Part shown: positions 41,070 to 50,014 of the stretch, piece after piece
Numbering within the stretch: the stretch's first letter is position 1
How the letters are laid out: the number at the start of each line of letters is the position of its first letter
Origin: JALZKA01 sp033856515
Lineage (GTDB): Bacteria > Actinomycetota > Thermoleophilia > Solirubrobacterales > 70-9
DNA: 64,000 bases
Assembly: GCA_033856515.1 (NCBI GenBank)
Contig: JAWVEY010000001.1
Span: forward strand, 31,310 to 95,309
Reading direction: 5' to 3'
The notes under the pieces: model-generated
Databases searched by the model: none
What the model was told of the DNA's origin: nothing
What the model saw: the letters and a program-made list of their open reading frames with translations, nothing else
Position numbers and translations under genes: made by a program

Positions 41070-43051
41070 CCGACGAGGAGCTGCCCGAGAACGAGGACGA
41101 GCAGGACGGCGACGAGACCCCAGACCTCCCGCCACCCTCGACCTTCGCCGGCAAAGCCCGCCAGGAACCCAAAGCGGAAGAAGAACCTGGCGCAGACGAC
41201 GCTGGTGAAGAACCGAACGCGGGGTCTGACCCCGAAACCGAAGCGGAATCGGCAGGTGAGCCTGTAGAGGGGTCTGACCCCTCAGTCGACGCTGAGCACC
41301 CAGTCGACGACACCATCGTCGTACCGCCCGCGCAGATAAGCGGGGAGACGATCGAAGCCGACACCCTCACCCTTTCGGACGTCGAGGCCCAACGCGAGGC
41401 CGCGCACGCCGGCTTGGCAAAGCGTGCCGAGAAGTCCTCGTTCTCTCACCAGGTCACTACCGGCTCGCACAAGGTCCAGCCTCCCGTGGCCGCACCCCCG
41501 GTCACCGCCGCGGCCGCGGACTCATACGACGACGGTGGCGTCGGCAAACCGCCGAAGCGCCGGATCGGCTGGCGCTTCACGGCGGCGGCGTTCGTGATCG
41601 TCTCGTCGATGGCTGCGGCAACCGCCGTTTCGTTCCTGCTCTTCCTCAACGACATCGCCAAGGGACTCAACGACTCATCGCTGTCCGCGGCTCGTCAGCA
41701 ACTCGAAACTGTTGAAGGCGGGGCGCCGCAGACGATCCTCATCCTCGGCTCTGACAAGCGCGAGACGACGGTAGGCGATCCGGGGCGCTCGGATACAGCG
41801 ATCCTCCTGCGGGTCGATCCCGACAAGGAGTTCCTCTCCCTGATGTCCCTGCCGCGCGACCTCAACGTCCCGATTCCGGGATACGGAACAACCAAGATCA
41901 ACGCCGCCTACTCGTATGGGCAGCTGGAAGATCCGACGGGTGGTGGTGAGGCGCTCGCGATCGAGACGATCACCAACTATCTGGACATCCCGATCAACCA
42001 CGTCGTGAACGTTGACTTCGGAGGCTTCCTTGAAGCCGTGAATGCGATCGACTGCGTCTACATCGATGTGGATCGCCACTACTTCAACCCGGTTGGCGGC
42101 GAGTATGCGGAGATCGACGTCGAGGCCGGGTACCAGAAGCTTTGCGGATTCAAAGCTCTTCAGTACGTCCGATACCGCCACGGCGACAACGACTTGGTGC
42201 GCGGTGCGCGTCAGCAGGACTTCATCCGCGAGGCGCGCCAGCGCATTCCTCCGGGCGAGCTCCTTCCGTTCTTCGGCAACGGAGAGGAGTTCATCGACAT
42301 CTTCACCGAGAACACGTCTTCCGACATCGACAACCCGGCGACGATCGTGGGAATGCTGAAGACGTTCGCCTCGGTCAGGAACGCACCGGTCCGCCAGGTT
42401 GACCTCGGCAAGCTCTCGACCGATGGTGGGGTGGTCGCGAGCCCCGCCGAGGTTGACGCCGCGGTCAACCAGTTCCTCGGCAACGACCTCGACGATGCGC
42501 CTGCGGAGCCCGCGGAGCCGAATTCGGGCGACGGTGGAGGCGGAGGCGGCGCCAAGGAAGAGCCGAAGCCGGATCCCCCAGCTCAGGCGCCGCTCGTCGA
42601 CTTCGCGGGCCCGGCTCAGGAGAAGGCGGTCGGCTTCGCAAAGACGTTGCAGCACCGCAACGCCGAATTTCCGATCTTCTATCCCACGCGCCTCGTCCAG
42701 ACCACGAATACCTCGATCTCGGACGAGTCCCGCGCGGCATTGCTGCTTGGCCCGAACGACAATGACCTCTACGGGATGTACAAGTTCGTGATCCCGTTTC
42801 AGCCGCTCTATGGTGAGTACTACGGCGTCAGCGGCACGAACTGGGACGACCCACCGATCCTCAAGAACCCCAGTGACACGCGCACGATCGACGGGCGCGA
42901 GTACCTCCTCTTCTACGAGCAGGACAAGCTCCGCCTCGTCGGCTGGCGGACCTCCAAGGGCTCGTACTGGGTCATCAACACGCTCTCCCACGCGCTCACC
43001 GAGCAGCAAATGCTCGGAATCGCGACGTCGACGCGCGAGCTCGGCGGATAG
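41066..43051 (+). CDS. LytR-CpsA-Psr (LCP) family cell-wall glycopolymer ligase
   Basis: 661 residues. A disordered acidic cytoplasmic region (1-165), one membrane helix (about 170-194) and an extracellular LCP domain (about 222-375). Asp230 (LGSDKRE), Arg241 (GRSDTAILLRV) and Arg264 (SLPRDLNVPI) are the conserved polyprenyl-pyrophosphate contacts. YVRYRHGDNDLVRGARQQDF is typical. A Gly/Pro linker and a C-terminal LytR_C-like domain follow. It should attach glycopolymers to peptidoglycan. Two GGGGTC palindromes lie in frame in the acidic region, each encoding GSDP. Confidence 0.93.
   Translation: MTDEELPENEDEQDGDETPDLPPPSTFAGKARQEPKAEEEPGADDAGEEPNAGSDPETEAESAGEPVEGSDPSVDAEHPVDDTIVVPPAQISGETIEADTLTLSDVEAQREAAHAGLAKRAEKSSFSHQVTTGSHKVQPPVAAPPVTAAAADSYDDGGVGKPPKRRIGWRFTAAAFVIVSSMAAATAVSFLLFLNDIAKGLNDSSLSAARQQLETVEGGAPQTILILGSDKRETTVGDPGRSDTAILLRVDPDKEFLSLMSLPRDLNVPIPGYGTTKINAAYSYGQLEDPTGGGEALAIETITNYLDIPINHVVNVDFGGFLEAVNAIDCVYIDVDRHYFNPVGGEYAEIDVEAGYQKLCGFKALQYVRYRHGDNDLVRGARQQDFIREARQRIPPGELLPFFGNGEEFIDIFTENTSSDIDNPATIVGMLKTFASVRNAPVRQVDLGKLSTDGGVVASPAEVDAAVNQFLGNDLDDAPAEPAEPNSGDGGGGGGAKEEPKPDPPAQAPLVDFAGPAQEKAVGFAKTLQHRNAEFPIFYPTRLVQTTNTSISDESRAALLLGPNDNDLYGMYKFVIPFQPLYGEYYGVSGTNWDDPPILKNPSDTRTIDGREYLLFYEQDKLRLVGWRTSKGSYWVINTLSHALTEQQMLGIATSTRELGG
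41220..41234. repeat. GGGGTC-type palindrome inside the LCP gene (first)
   Basis: CGGGGTC-T-GACCCCG, perfect arms, in frame and encoding the GSDP at residues 53-56. Same core as 20649-20665 and 41267-41283. Confidence 0.68.
41267..41283. repeat. GGGGTC-type palindrome inside the LCP gene (second)
   Basis: GAGGGGTC-T-GACCCCTC, perfect 8-base arms, in frame, encoding GSDP at residues 69-72. It lies 47 bases from the first copy. Arms are identical to those of the copy after tsaC, which has A instead of T at the centre. Confidence 0.7.
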
Positions 43052-43063
43052 CTTCCTGCGCTG

Positions 43064-44362
43064 ATGAATGCTGAGCGTGAACAGGTAGGCGTCGTCGGTG
43101 TCGGCTGGGTGGGCCTGGTGACGGCGACGTGTTTCGCCGAGCTGGGGCACCGGATCGTCGCCCTCGATGTGAACGAGGAGAAGGTCGAGTCGCTTCGCCG
43201 CGGCGAGGTCACCATCCACGAGCCCGGTCTGGCCGAGCTGCTGGAGAACAACGCCGAGCGGATCACCTTCACCACCTCGATGGACGACGTGCTCTCCGAG
43301 GCCCGCCTCCTCTTCTGCTGCGTGGACACACCACCGACGTACTCCGGCGACGCCGACCTCTCGCGTGTGCGCTCGGTCGTCGAACAGCTTCCCGAGGATT
43401 CCGAGCACGCGCTCGTCATGAAGAGCACCGTCCCTTCTGGGACCGGCGCCTCGATCCGCCGCGACAAGCCGGACCTCCGCTACGTGTCTTGCCCAGAGTT
43501 CTTGAAAGAGGGCTCGGCGATCCAGGACTTCATGCACCCCGACCGCGTGGTGGTCGGTGCCGATGCCGGCTCGGAGGAGGCCGCCGACGCGGTCGAGAGC
43601 CTTTACAAGCCGCTGGGCGGCGAGATCGTCCGCACCGACGTCGCCTCGGCCGAGATGATCAAGCTTGCCTCGAACGCTTTCCTCGCAACAAAGATCTCCT
43701 TCATCAACGAGATCGCCAACGTCTGCGAGCAAACAGGAGCCGACGTCACCGAGGTCGCTCGCGGCATGGGCCTCGACGACCGCATCGGCCCCAGCTTCCT
43801 GCGGGCTGGAATTGGCTATGGGGGTTCATGCTTCCCAAAGGATGTCTCGGCTCTAAAGCAGCTCGCCGGCAACTCGGGCTACCACTTCCAGCTCCTCAAC
43901 GCCGTCATCGAGGTGAACGAGCTGCAGAAGCGGCGCGTGGTCGCAAAGCTCGAGAAGCATCTCGGCACGCTCGTCGATAAGCGCATCGCGCTGCTCGGGC
44001 TCGCGTTCAAACCCGACACCGACGACATGCGCGAGGCCTCGAGCCTCGTGCTCTCGGCGCGGCTTCAAGGAGAGGGCGCGACGGTTGTCGCCTACGACCC
44101 TGTCGCCGAAGACGTCGCTTCGTCGATGCTGCCCGACGTCGAGATGGCCGATTCGGCCGCGGCGGCGCTCGAGGGCGCCGATGCCGTCGTCCTCGTTACG
44201 GAATGGCCCGAATTCTCGGAGCTGGACTGGGTGAGCGCACGCGACTCGATGGTCTCCGCGGTTCTGATCGACGGGCGCAACTATCTCGACGCCGAGGAGC
44301 TCCGCGCCGCGGGCTTTGCCTACGAGGGCATCGGCCGCCCAGACAGGCAGAACGGCGAGTAG
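43064..44362 (+). CDS. ugd: UDP-glucose 6-dehydrogenase
   Basis: 432 residues. VGVVGVGWVGLVTATCFAEL is the NAD-binding loop, PEFLKEGSAIQDFMHPDR and GIGYGGSCFPKD carry the catalytic Lys/Glu and Cys256, and FKPDTDDMREASS is the UDP-binding C-terminal motif. It makes UDP-glucuronate for surface polysaccharide. Other members of the UDP/GDP-sugar dehydrogenase family (GDP-mannose) are an alternative. The next gene starts at the first base after its stop. Confidence 0.93.
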   Translation: MNAEREQVGVVGVGWVGLVTATCFAELGHRIVALDVNEEKVESLRRGEVTIHEPGLAELLENNAERITFTTSMDDVLSEARLLFCCVDTPPTYSGDADLSRVRSVVEQLPEDSEHALVMKSTVPSGTGASIRRDKPDLRYVSCPEFLKEGSAIQDFMHPDRVVVGADAGSEEAADAVESLYKPLGGEIVRTDVASAEMIKLASNAFLATKISFINEIANVCEQTGADVTEVARGMGLDDRIGPSFLRAGIGYGGSCFPKDVSALKQLAGNSGYHFQLLNAVIEVNELQKRRVVAKLEKHLGTLVDKRIALLGLAFKPDTDDMREASSLVLSARLQGEGATVVAYDPVAEDVASSMLPDVEMADSAAAALEGADAVVLVTEWPEFSELDWVSARDSMVSAVLIDGRNYLDAEELRAAGFAYEGIGRPDRQNGE

Positions 44363-45460
44363 ATGCAGGCGCTGGTGCTCGTCGGCGGGCAAGGCACCCG
44401 CCTCCATCCGCTCACCCTCACCCAGCCGAAGCCGGCGATACCGCTGGTGGACCGTCCGTTCATCCGCTTCATGGCGGACTGGCTTGGCCGCCACGGGGTC
44501 ACGGAGGTCGTCATGGCGTGCGGCTTTCGCCCCGAGGACCTGCGCTCGGCGCTAGGCGATCAGATTCCCGGCGGCCCGCGCGTGCGCTACGTCGAGGAGT
44601 CTGAACCTCTCGGCACCGCGGGTCCGATCCGCCTCGCCGCCGACCAGGGGCTCCTCTCGGACCGCTTCCTCGTCCTGAACGGCGACGTCCTCACGGACCT
44701 CGACCTCACCGAGCACATGCGCGTCCATTCCGAGCGCGACGCGGTCGCCTCCCTCGCCCTCTATCCGGTGGACGACCCCACCTCGTACGGCCTCGTCCGC
44801 AAGAACCCCGAGACGGGCGCCGTCACCGAGTTCCTGGAAAAGCCGGATCCGGCCGAGATCGACACCGACGAGGTGAACGCGGGCGCATACGTCCTCGAGC
44901 GGTCGGTCGCTGACCTCATCCCGGCGGGCCGCTCGGTCTCGATCGAGCGCGAGATCTTCCCCCGGCTGGTCGGGCAGGGGCTCTTCGGCCTCAGGCTCAA
45001 TGGCTACTGGATGGACATCGGCACGCCCGAGCGCTACCTCCAGGCGAGCTGGGACATACTCACCGGCCGCGTCGAGACCGAAGTGGAGACTCGCATGCAC
45101 GAGAACGCGATCGGCGTGGACGAGCACGCCGACGTCGACGCCTCCGCACACGTCGAGGGACCCGTGCTCGTCGACTCCGGCGCCAGCGTCGCCGGCGGGG
45201 CCCATCTCGGGCCCAATGCCGTGATCGGACGCGACGCGCAGGTGGGAGAGGGGGCGGTCATCGTCGGCTCGGTCCTCCACGCCGGGTGCGAGGTGGGCGC
45301 CGGAGCGCGCGTCGAGGGAGCAATCTTGGCGGCCGGTGTCAGGGTGGGCGCAAACGCGGTGGTCGAGGACGGCGCGATCGTGGGCGAAGGCGCCCGGATC
45401 GAGCCCGGCGCGCGACTTGAGCACGATGCGCGCGTGGAACCTGGCATGGTTGCGGCGTGA
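44363..45460 (+). CDS. NDP-sugar synthase (nucleotidyltransferase with left-handed beta-helix)
   Basis: 365 residues. LVLVGGQGTRLHPLTLTQPK has the GxGTRL-x(n)-PK signature, EPLGTAGPIR and VLNGDVLTDLDL bind the sugar nucleotide and Mg, and GYWMDIGTPERYL is conserved. From about residue 250 hexapeptide-like repeats (ADVDASAHVEGPVLVDSGAS, AVIGRDAQVG) form a beta-helix. Closest to GDP-mannose or glucose-1-phosphate transferases; exact sugar not fixed. The following PGI/PMI gene would supply fructose/mannose/glucose phosphates. Confidence 0.88.
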   Translation: MQALVLVGGQGTRLHPLTLTQPKPAIPLVDRPFIRFMADWLGRHGVTEVVMACGFRPEDLRSALGDQIPGGPRVRYVEESEPLGTAGPIRLAADQGLLSDRFLVLNGDVLTDLDLTEHMRVHSERDAVASLALYPVDDPTSYGLVRKNPETGAVTEFLEKPDPAEIDTDEVNAGAYVLERSVADLIPAGRSVSIEREIFPRLVGQGLFGLRLNGYWMDIGTPERYLQASWDILTGRVETEVETRMHENAIGVDEHADVDASAHVEGPVLVDSGASVAGGAHLGPNAVIGRDAQVGEGAVIVGSVLHAGCEVGAGARVEGAILAAGVRVGANAVVEDGAIVGEGARIEPGARLEHDARVEPGMVAA

Positions 45461-46482
45461 GCACGATTCTCGACGCCATCCGCGCGGTCGATTCGCAGAA
45501 CCAGCTGGACGATGTCCTGGCCCTGCCAGACCACCTATCCGACGCTCTGTTCAGGGTCGAGTCGGCGCGCATCCCTGCCACGAAGGCGGACGGCCTGGTC
45601 GTCTGTGGGATGGGCGGCTCGGCGATCGGCGGGGACCTCGCGCGCGGTGCGTTCGGAAGCCGGACGACCCTGCCCTTCACCACCGTTCGCGATTACGGCC
45701 TCGAGCCATGGACGTCCCCTGAGCGGATGGTCCTCTGCGCGAGCTACTCGGGGAATACCGAGGAAACGCTCGCGGCGTTCGAGGCTGCTGCCGCCGTGGG
45801 CGCGAAGCGCGTCGTCGCGACGACGGGCGGAGCCCTGGGCGACGCGGCGCGCGAGGCTGACGTACCGATCATCCCCATACCCGCCGCGCTCCAGCCGAGA
45901 GCAGCGGTCGGCTACATGTTCGTCGCCGCGGCTGAGGTCGCCACGCTGGCTGGAGCAGCGCCAGCCATCCGCACCGAGATCGACGGGGCCGTCGCCCACT
46001 TGCGTGCCAGCCGCGACGCGCTGGTCGAGCGCGCGAGTGTGATCGCAGACGTCCTCCACGGCTCGTTCCCGGTCGTCTATGGGTCCGACCTGACCTCATC
46101 GGTCGCCTATCGCTGGAAGACGCAGATCAACGAGAACGCCAAGATCCCGGCGTTCGCCCATTCCCTGCCCGAGATGGACCACAACGAGATCGTGGGCTGG
46201 GACACCGGCGGCGGCTCCGAACAGTTCTCGGCCGTTTTCCTCGACGATCTCGACCAGCATCCGCGCGCTCGCCAGCGCATCGAGCTGACCGCGAACCTGA
46301 TCGAGTCGTCCGCGGCAGGACTGATCCAGGTGGAGGCAGAGGGGGAGACCCGCACTGCCCGCATGCTGTGGACGGTCATGCTCGGCGATCTCGTATCGCT
46401 CGCCCTCGCCGCGAAGCGAGGAATCGACCCCTCGCCGGTTGAGGTCATCGAGAACCTGAAGGCCGAGCTCGGCAAGCTGTAA
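45457..46482 (+). CDS. Bifunctional phosphoglucose/phosphomannose isomerase
   Basis: 341 residues. VVCGMGGSAIGGDLARGAFG and CASYSGNTEETLAAF are the two SIS-domain phosphate loops, and AHSLPEMDHNEIVGWD is the conserved catalytic segment of archaeal/actinobacterial PGI/PMI enzymes. It interconverts fructose 6-, glucose 6- and mannose 6-phosphate and feeds the NDP-sugar synthase upstream. GTG start overlaps the preceding stop (GTGA). Confidence 0.92.
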   Translation: MSTILDAIRAVDSQNQLDDVLALPDHLSDALFRVESARIPATKADGLVVCGMGGSAIGGDLARGAFGSRTTLPFTTVRDYGLEPWTSPERMVLCASYSGNTEETLAAFEAAAAVGAKRVVATTGGALGDAAREADVPIIPIPAALQPRAAVGYMFVAAAEVATLAGAAPAIRTEIDGAVAHLRASRDALVERASVIADVLHGSFPVVYGSDLTSSVAYRWKTQINENAKIPAFAHSLPEMDHNEIVGWDTGGGSEQFSAVFLDDLDQHPRARQRIELTANLIESSAAGLIQVEAEGETRTARMLWTVMLGDLVSLALAAKRGIDPSPVEVIENLKAELGKL

Positions 46483-46491
46483 CCCGCGCAA

Positions 46492-46507
46492 CTGACCGGA
46501 CGGTCAG
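46492..46507. promoter_or_regulatory. TetR-type operator upstream of the ABC transporter genes
   Basis: CTGACCG-GA-CGGTCAG is a perfect 7-base inverted repeat with a two-base spacer, ten bases after the PGI/PMI stop and 22 bases before the ABC ATPase start. Same geometry as the site before etfB (TGACnG-NN-CnGTCA). Confidence 0.68.
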
Positions 46508-46529
46508 CAGTACCCTTCTCCGGGCACTC

Positions 46530-47390
46530 GTGCCCCTCCTCGATGACATCACAGGCGCCGTTCGCGGCGGCATTGGGCGTGCCGGCGAGGCGCTGATCGC
46601 GCTTGGGCGAAACGGCGACCGGCCCGAGCTCGAGGCAGCGGAACCCCCCAAGCCCCCGGCACCGGTCGTGCTCGCGGCCAAAGACCTGGCGAAGGTCTAC
46701 GGCGAAGGCTCAACAGCTGTACACGCGCTCGACGGCGCCTCGATCGAGGTCCGCAAGGGCGAGATCGTCGCGATCATGGGTCCGTCCGGCTCCGGCAAGA
46801 GCACGATGCTCCACCTCCTGGGCGCGCTCGAGACGCCATCGGCCGGGCAGATCAGCCTGGGCGGCGAGCGCTACGACGGGCTGGATGACGCCGGCCTAAC
46901 GCGCATCCGCCGCGACCGGATCGGCTTCGTCTTCCAGTTCTTCAACCTCCTGCCCTCGCTGACAGCGGAGGAGAACGTGCTGTTGCCGGCGCTGATCGCC
47001 GGTGAGTCCGGTGACCGGGTGCGCTCGCGCTCGCGCGAGCTGCTCGGTGTGGTCGGCCTGGCCGACCGGGTCAGCCACCTGCCATCCGAGCTCTCGGGCG
47101 GCGAGCAGCAGCGGGTCTCGATCGCGCGAGCGCTCCTTCGCGAGCCGGAGCTGATCCTCGCCGACGAGCCGACCGGAAACCTCGACAGCCGCTCGAGTGC
47201 CGAGATCCTGGCGCTTCTGCGCGACCTGTCGGACTCGCAGGACCAGACGGTCGTGATGGTGACCCACGACCCCGGCGCCGCGGCAATCGCCGACCGGGTC
47301 GTGTTCCTGCGCGACGGCCAGGTGGCCGGCGAGGAGGCCGGCGGCTCACGCGAGCTGATCTCGGCCGCCTTCACAGCCCTCCAGGCGTAA
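46530..47390 (+). CDS. ABC transporter ATP-binding protein (MacB/LolD-type)
   Basis: 286 residues. An N-terminal extension of about 50 residues precedes the domain; Walker A is GPSGSGKST, the Q-loop FVFQFFNLLPSLT, signature LSGGEQQR and Walker B LILADEPTGNLD. The closest class is MacB/LolD-like ATPases that work with large-loop FtsX-type permeases in mechanotransmission or efflux. GTG start at 46530. Its stop codon overlaps the micro-ORF start (TAATG), and the permease follows. Confidence 0.92.
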   Translation: MPLLDDITGAVRGGIGRAGEALIALGRNGDRPELEAAEPPKPPAPVVLAAKDLAKVYGEGSTAVHALDGASIEVRKGEIVAIMGPSGSGKSTMLHLLGALETPSAGQISLGGERYDGLDDAGLTRIRRDRIGFVFQFFNLLPSLTAEENVLLPALIAGESGDRVRSRSRELLGVVGLADRVSHLPSELSGGEQQRVSIARALLREPELILADEPTGNLDSRSSAEILALLRDLSDSQDQTVVMVTHDPGAAAIADRVVFLRDGQVAGEEAGGSRELISAAFTALQA

Positions 47391-47443
47391 TGGATACCCA
47401 CCAGCACCTGCTGCTTTCGCAGCTAAAGCTGCTCAAGGGATAA
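47390..47443 (+). CDS. 17-residue micro-ORF bridging ATPase and permease genes
   Basis: ATG at 47390 overlaps the ATPase stop (TAATG) and the frame ends in TAA at 47441-47443, with the permease ATG at 47444 directly next. The peptide would be MDTHQHLLLSQLKLLKG. It fills the gap to the base, so it may serve as a re-initiation bridge that keeps ATPase and permease in fixed ratio. AAGGGA inside it is the permease ribosome-binding site. It may equally be a chance frame. Confidence 0.45.
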   Translation: MDTHQHLLLSQLKLLKG

Positions 47444-50014
47444 ATGCGCAACTTCGGCTCCCTCGCCCTCAAGCAGGTCCGTTCGCGCCGCGCCCGCTCG
47501 CTCCTCACCGCCGCCGGGATCGTCCTCGGCGTCGGGATGATCCTGGGTGTCCTCCTCCTGTCGGCGACGATCAACCGCACTTTCAAGGACCTCTATGACT
47601 CGGTGTACGGCCGCGCCGATCTGATCGTCTCGGGCGGCGGGCAGGAGGAGTCGCTTCCCAAGCGCGCCTTCGGAGAGGTCGAGGGGACGCCGGGCGTCGA
47701 GGAGGCCGTCGGCCGGATCTCGAGCGTTTTCACGCTCGTCGACGGGAAGGGCGAGGCGCCGCCCGACGCTACGAAGCAGCTCAACGTCGCCGGCCAGGAT
47801 CCCGACGCGACGAACGTCACGGACTCCGAGACCGTCGCCGGGCGCGATCCCGAGCGCGGGCGCGAGATCTCGGTCCAGGACACCTGGGCGGACGCGAACG
47901 ACATCAAGGTCTCCGACCGCGTCTCGCTGGCGACGCCCGACGGCGAGCGCCGCTTCGAGGTCGTGGGCCTTTTCAAGTTCCAGAGCGGTTTTGAATTCGG
48001 CGGCGAGGGCTTCGCCGTTATGCCTCTCGACTCGGCGCGAAAGGTGATGGACAAGAAGCGCTCTTTCGACGAGATCGACGTGATCGCAGCGGGCGGCGCG
48101 GAGACGATCTCCTCGCTCGAGCGGCGCATCGACAGGCGCTTCGGCAAGGGCGTGGACGTCGAGACGCCGCAGACCAAGTCCGAGGACGTCGAATCCCAGC
48201 TCCAGGCGTTCAACGCGATCCTCTACTTCTTTGCGGCGATGGCCCTCTTCGTCGGGGGCTTCCTGATCTTCAACGCGTTCAACATGACCGTGCTCCAGCG
48301 CACGCGAGAGATCGGAATGCTTCGCACGCTAGGGACTCCGCGCCGCAAGATCACCAGCTCCGTTCTCCGCGAGGCGGCGCTCTTGGGGCTACTCGGCGCG
48401 GTGCTCGGTCTGGGCCTCGGCTTCGCTCTCGCATACGCGCTGGCGGAGTTCGTCCGCGCGCTCGACTTCCCCGTCGGCAAGCTGACCTTCGAGTGGTGGG
48501 CGCCGGTCGCGGCCGTCGCGACAGGCCTTGTGACCGCGGTCCTGGGGGCCTATACGCCGGCGCGCCGAGCCGGGAAGACGTCGCCGATCCGCGCCGTCCT
48601 GGGCTCGGACGAGCTGAGGCCGAAGCCGCAGCCGCGCCGGGCGGGCGTCGGCGCCGCGCTCATCGTGTTCGGCCTCGCCGGAGCGTTCTGGCTGGGCGCC
48701 GCCGAGGAGACCACCCCGATCGTCGCGGCCGCGGGAATGACAGGGACGGTCGCGATCTTCTTCGGGATCGCCCTGGTCGCGCCCTTCGTCGTGAAGCCGC
48801 TCGTCCGCATCCTCTCGTGGCCGGTGCGGCGCATCCTGCCCGTCGAGGGCAGGCTCGCCTCCGACGCGGCGCGCTCGGACCCAGGCCGCACCGCCGCCAC
48901 CGCGACCGCGCTCCTGATTGGGCTTTCCCTGGTGGTAGCCGTCAACAGCCTCGGATCCAGCTTCCTGGGCACCATCTCCGACGAGTTCGACCGCGCATTC
49001 GCGCGTGACCTCACCGTCCAGCCGTCCGGCCTCTCGCCGGGCCAGGGCCCGCAGCAGACCATCGGCGACCGCCTTTCCGAGCGCCTGGAAAAGATCCCCG
49101 AGGCAGCGGTCGTCGCGCGCGAGCGTTTTCTCTTCACGACCGACCTGCCGGGGCCCAAGGGCAAGACGAAGTCGGACGGGCTGATCATCGGCTTCGAGCC
49201 GGCCGAGTACGAGGAGGTCGACACGACCGATATCCAGGGCGCCTCGCGTGAGGAGGTCTTCGAACGGATGCGCGAGGGTGAGGTGACGGTCGGCAAGGGC
49301 TTCGCGGACGAGGAGGACATCGAGGTGGGGGACACCCTGCGGCTGGAGGGACCGTCGGGTGACCAGAAGGCGCGGGTGGCGGGGATCGTCGAGACCGTCC
49401 TCTTCGGCGGCCAGACCGTCGGGATGTCCCTTGAGACCTTGCGGCAGGTGTACGGAGTCACTGCCGACTCGGAGCTCGCGCTCAAGGCGACGTCCGTCGC
49501 GGACCGGCCTGTCCTCGAGGACAAGGTAAGGAGGATCGTCCGCGAGGACTACCCGAACCTGGCGGTGCTCTCGAACACCGAGCTCAAGGCGAACGTCGAG
49601 GACCAAGTGAACCAGCAGTTTGCAACCTTCTACGCGATCGTCGGCGTGGCGATCTTCGCAAGCCTCTTCGGGATCATCAACACGCTCACGATGTCGGTGC
49701 TCGAGCGGACGCGCGAGATCGGCGTGCTTCGCGCATTGGGCGCTTCGCGCTGGCAGATCCGCCGCCAGGTCGCCGCCGAGAGCGTGGTTATCGGACTTGT
49801 CGGCGCCCTCCTGGGCGTCGCCGTGGGCGCCGGCCTGGGGTGGGCGCTCCTCCAGGGCCTCGCGTCGGGCGTGCCTGGAGTGTCGTATCGCCCACCGGTG
49901 ACGGCCATGGTGGCCGTGGCGCTGGCTGGGATCGTCCTGGGCCTGATTGCCGCGATCCTCCCGGCGCGACGCGCGGCTCGCCTGGACGTGATCCAGGCGA
50001 TCTCGTATGAATGA
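47444..50014 (+). CDS. FtsX-like ABC transporter permease, duplicated-core type
   Basis: 856 residues. An N-terminal helix (LLTAAGIVLGVGMILGVLLL) is followed by a MacB-like periplasmic domain and three helices (residues about 265-385), then a second half repeats the plan: helix VGAALIVFGLAGAFWLG, periplasmic domain 520-700, and a final three-helix FtsX core with TMSVLERTREIGVLRALGAS. The motif MTVLQRTREIGMLRTLGTP in the first half is its duplicate. It probably works with the ATPase to export lipids, peptides or drugs. It overlaps the next gene by eight bases. Confidence 0.9.
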   Translation: MRNFGSLALKQVRSRRARSLLTAAGIVLGVGMILGVLLLSATINRTFKDLYDSVYGRADLIVSGGGQEESLPKRAFGEVEGTPGVEEAVGRISSVFTLVDGKGEAPPDATKQLNVAGQDPDATNVTDSETVAGRDPERGREISVQDTWADANDIKVSDRVSLATPDGERRFEVVGLFKFQSGFEFGGEGFAVMPLDSARKVMDKKRSFDEIDVIAAGGAETISSLERRIDRRFGKGVDVETPQTKSEDVESQLQAFNAILYFFAAMALFVGGFLIFNAFNMTVLQRTREIGMLRTLGTPRRKITSSVLREAALLGLLGAVLGLGLGFALAYALAEFVRALDFPVGKLTFEWWAPVAAVATGLVTAVLGAYTPARRAGKTSPIRAVLGSDELRPKPQPRRAGVGAALIVFGLAGAFWLGAAEETTPIVAAAGMTGTVAIFFGIALVAPFVVKPLVRILSWPVRRILPVEGRLASDAARSDPGRTAATATALLIGLSLVVAVNSLGSSFLGTISDEFDRAFARDLTVQPSGLSPGQGPQQTIGDRLSERLEKIPEAAVVARERFLFTTDLPGPKGKTKSDGLIIGFEPAEYEEVDTTDIQGASREEVFERMREGEVTVGKGFADEEDIEVGDTLRLEGPSGDQKARVAGIVETVLFGGQTVGMSLETLRQVYGVTADSELALKATSVADRPVLEDKVRRIVREDYPNLAVLSNTELKANVEDQVNQQFATFYAIVGVAIFASLFGIINTLTMSVLERTREIGVLRALGASRWQIRRQVAAESVVIGLVGALLGVAVGAGLGWALLQGLASGVPGVSYRPPVTAMVAVALAGIVLGLIAAILPARRAARLDVIQAISYE

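Noticed and set aside
41675..43732. A 685-codon open frame on the minus strand across the LCP and ugd genes
   Set aside because: It is antisense to two well-conserved genes and its translation is Arg/Val/Asp-rich without domains, as expected from high-GC third-position bias.
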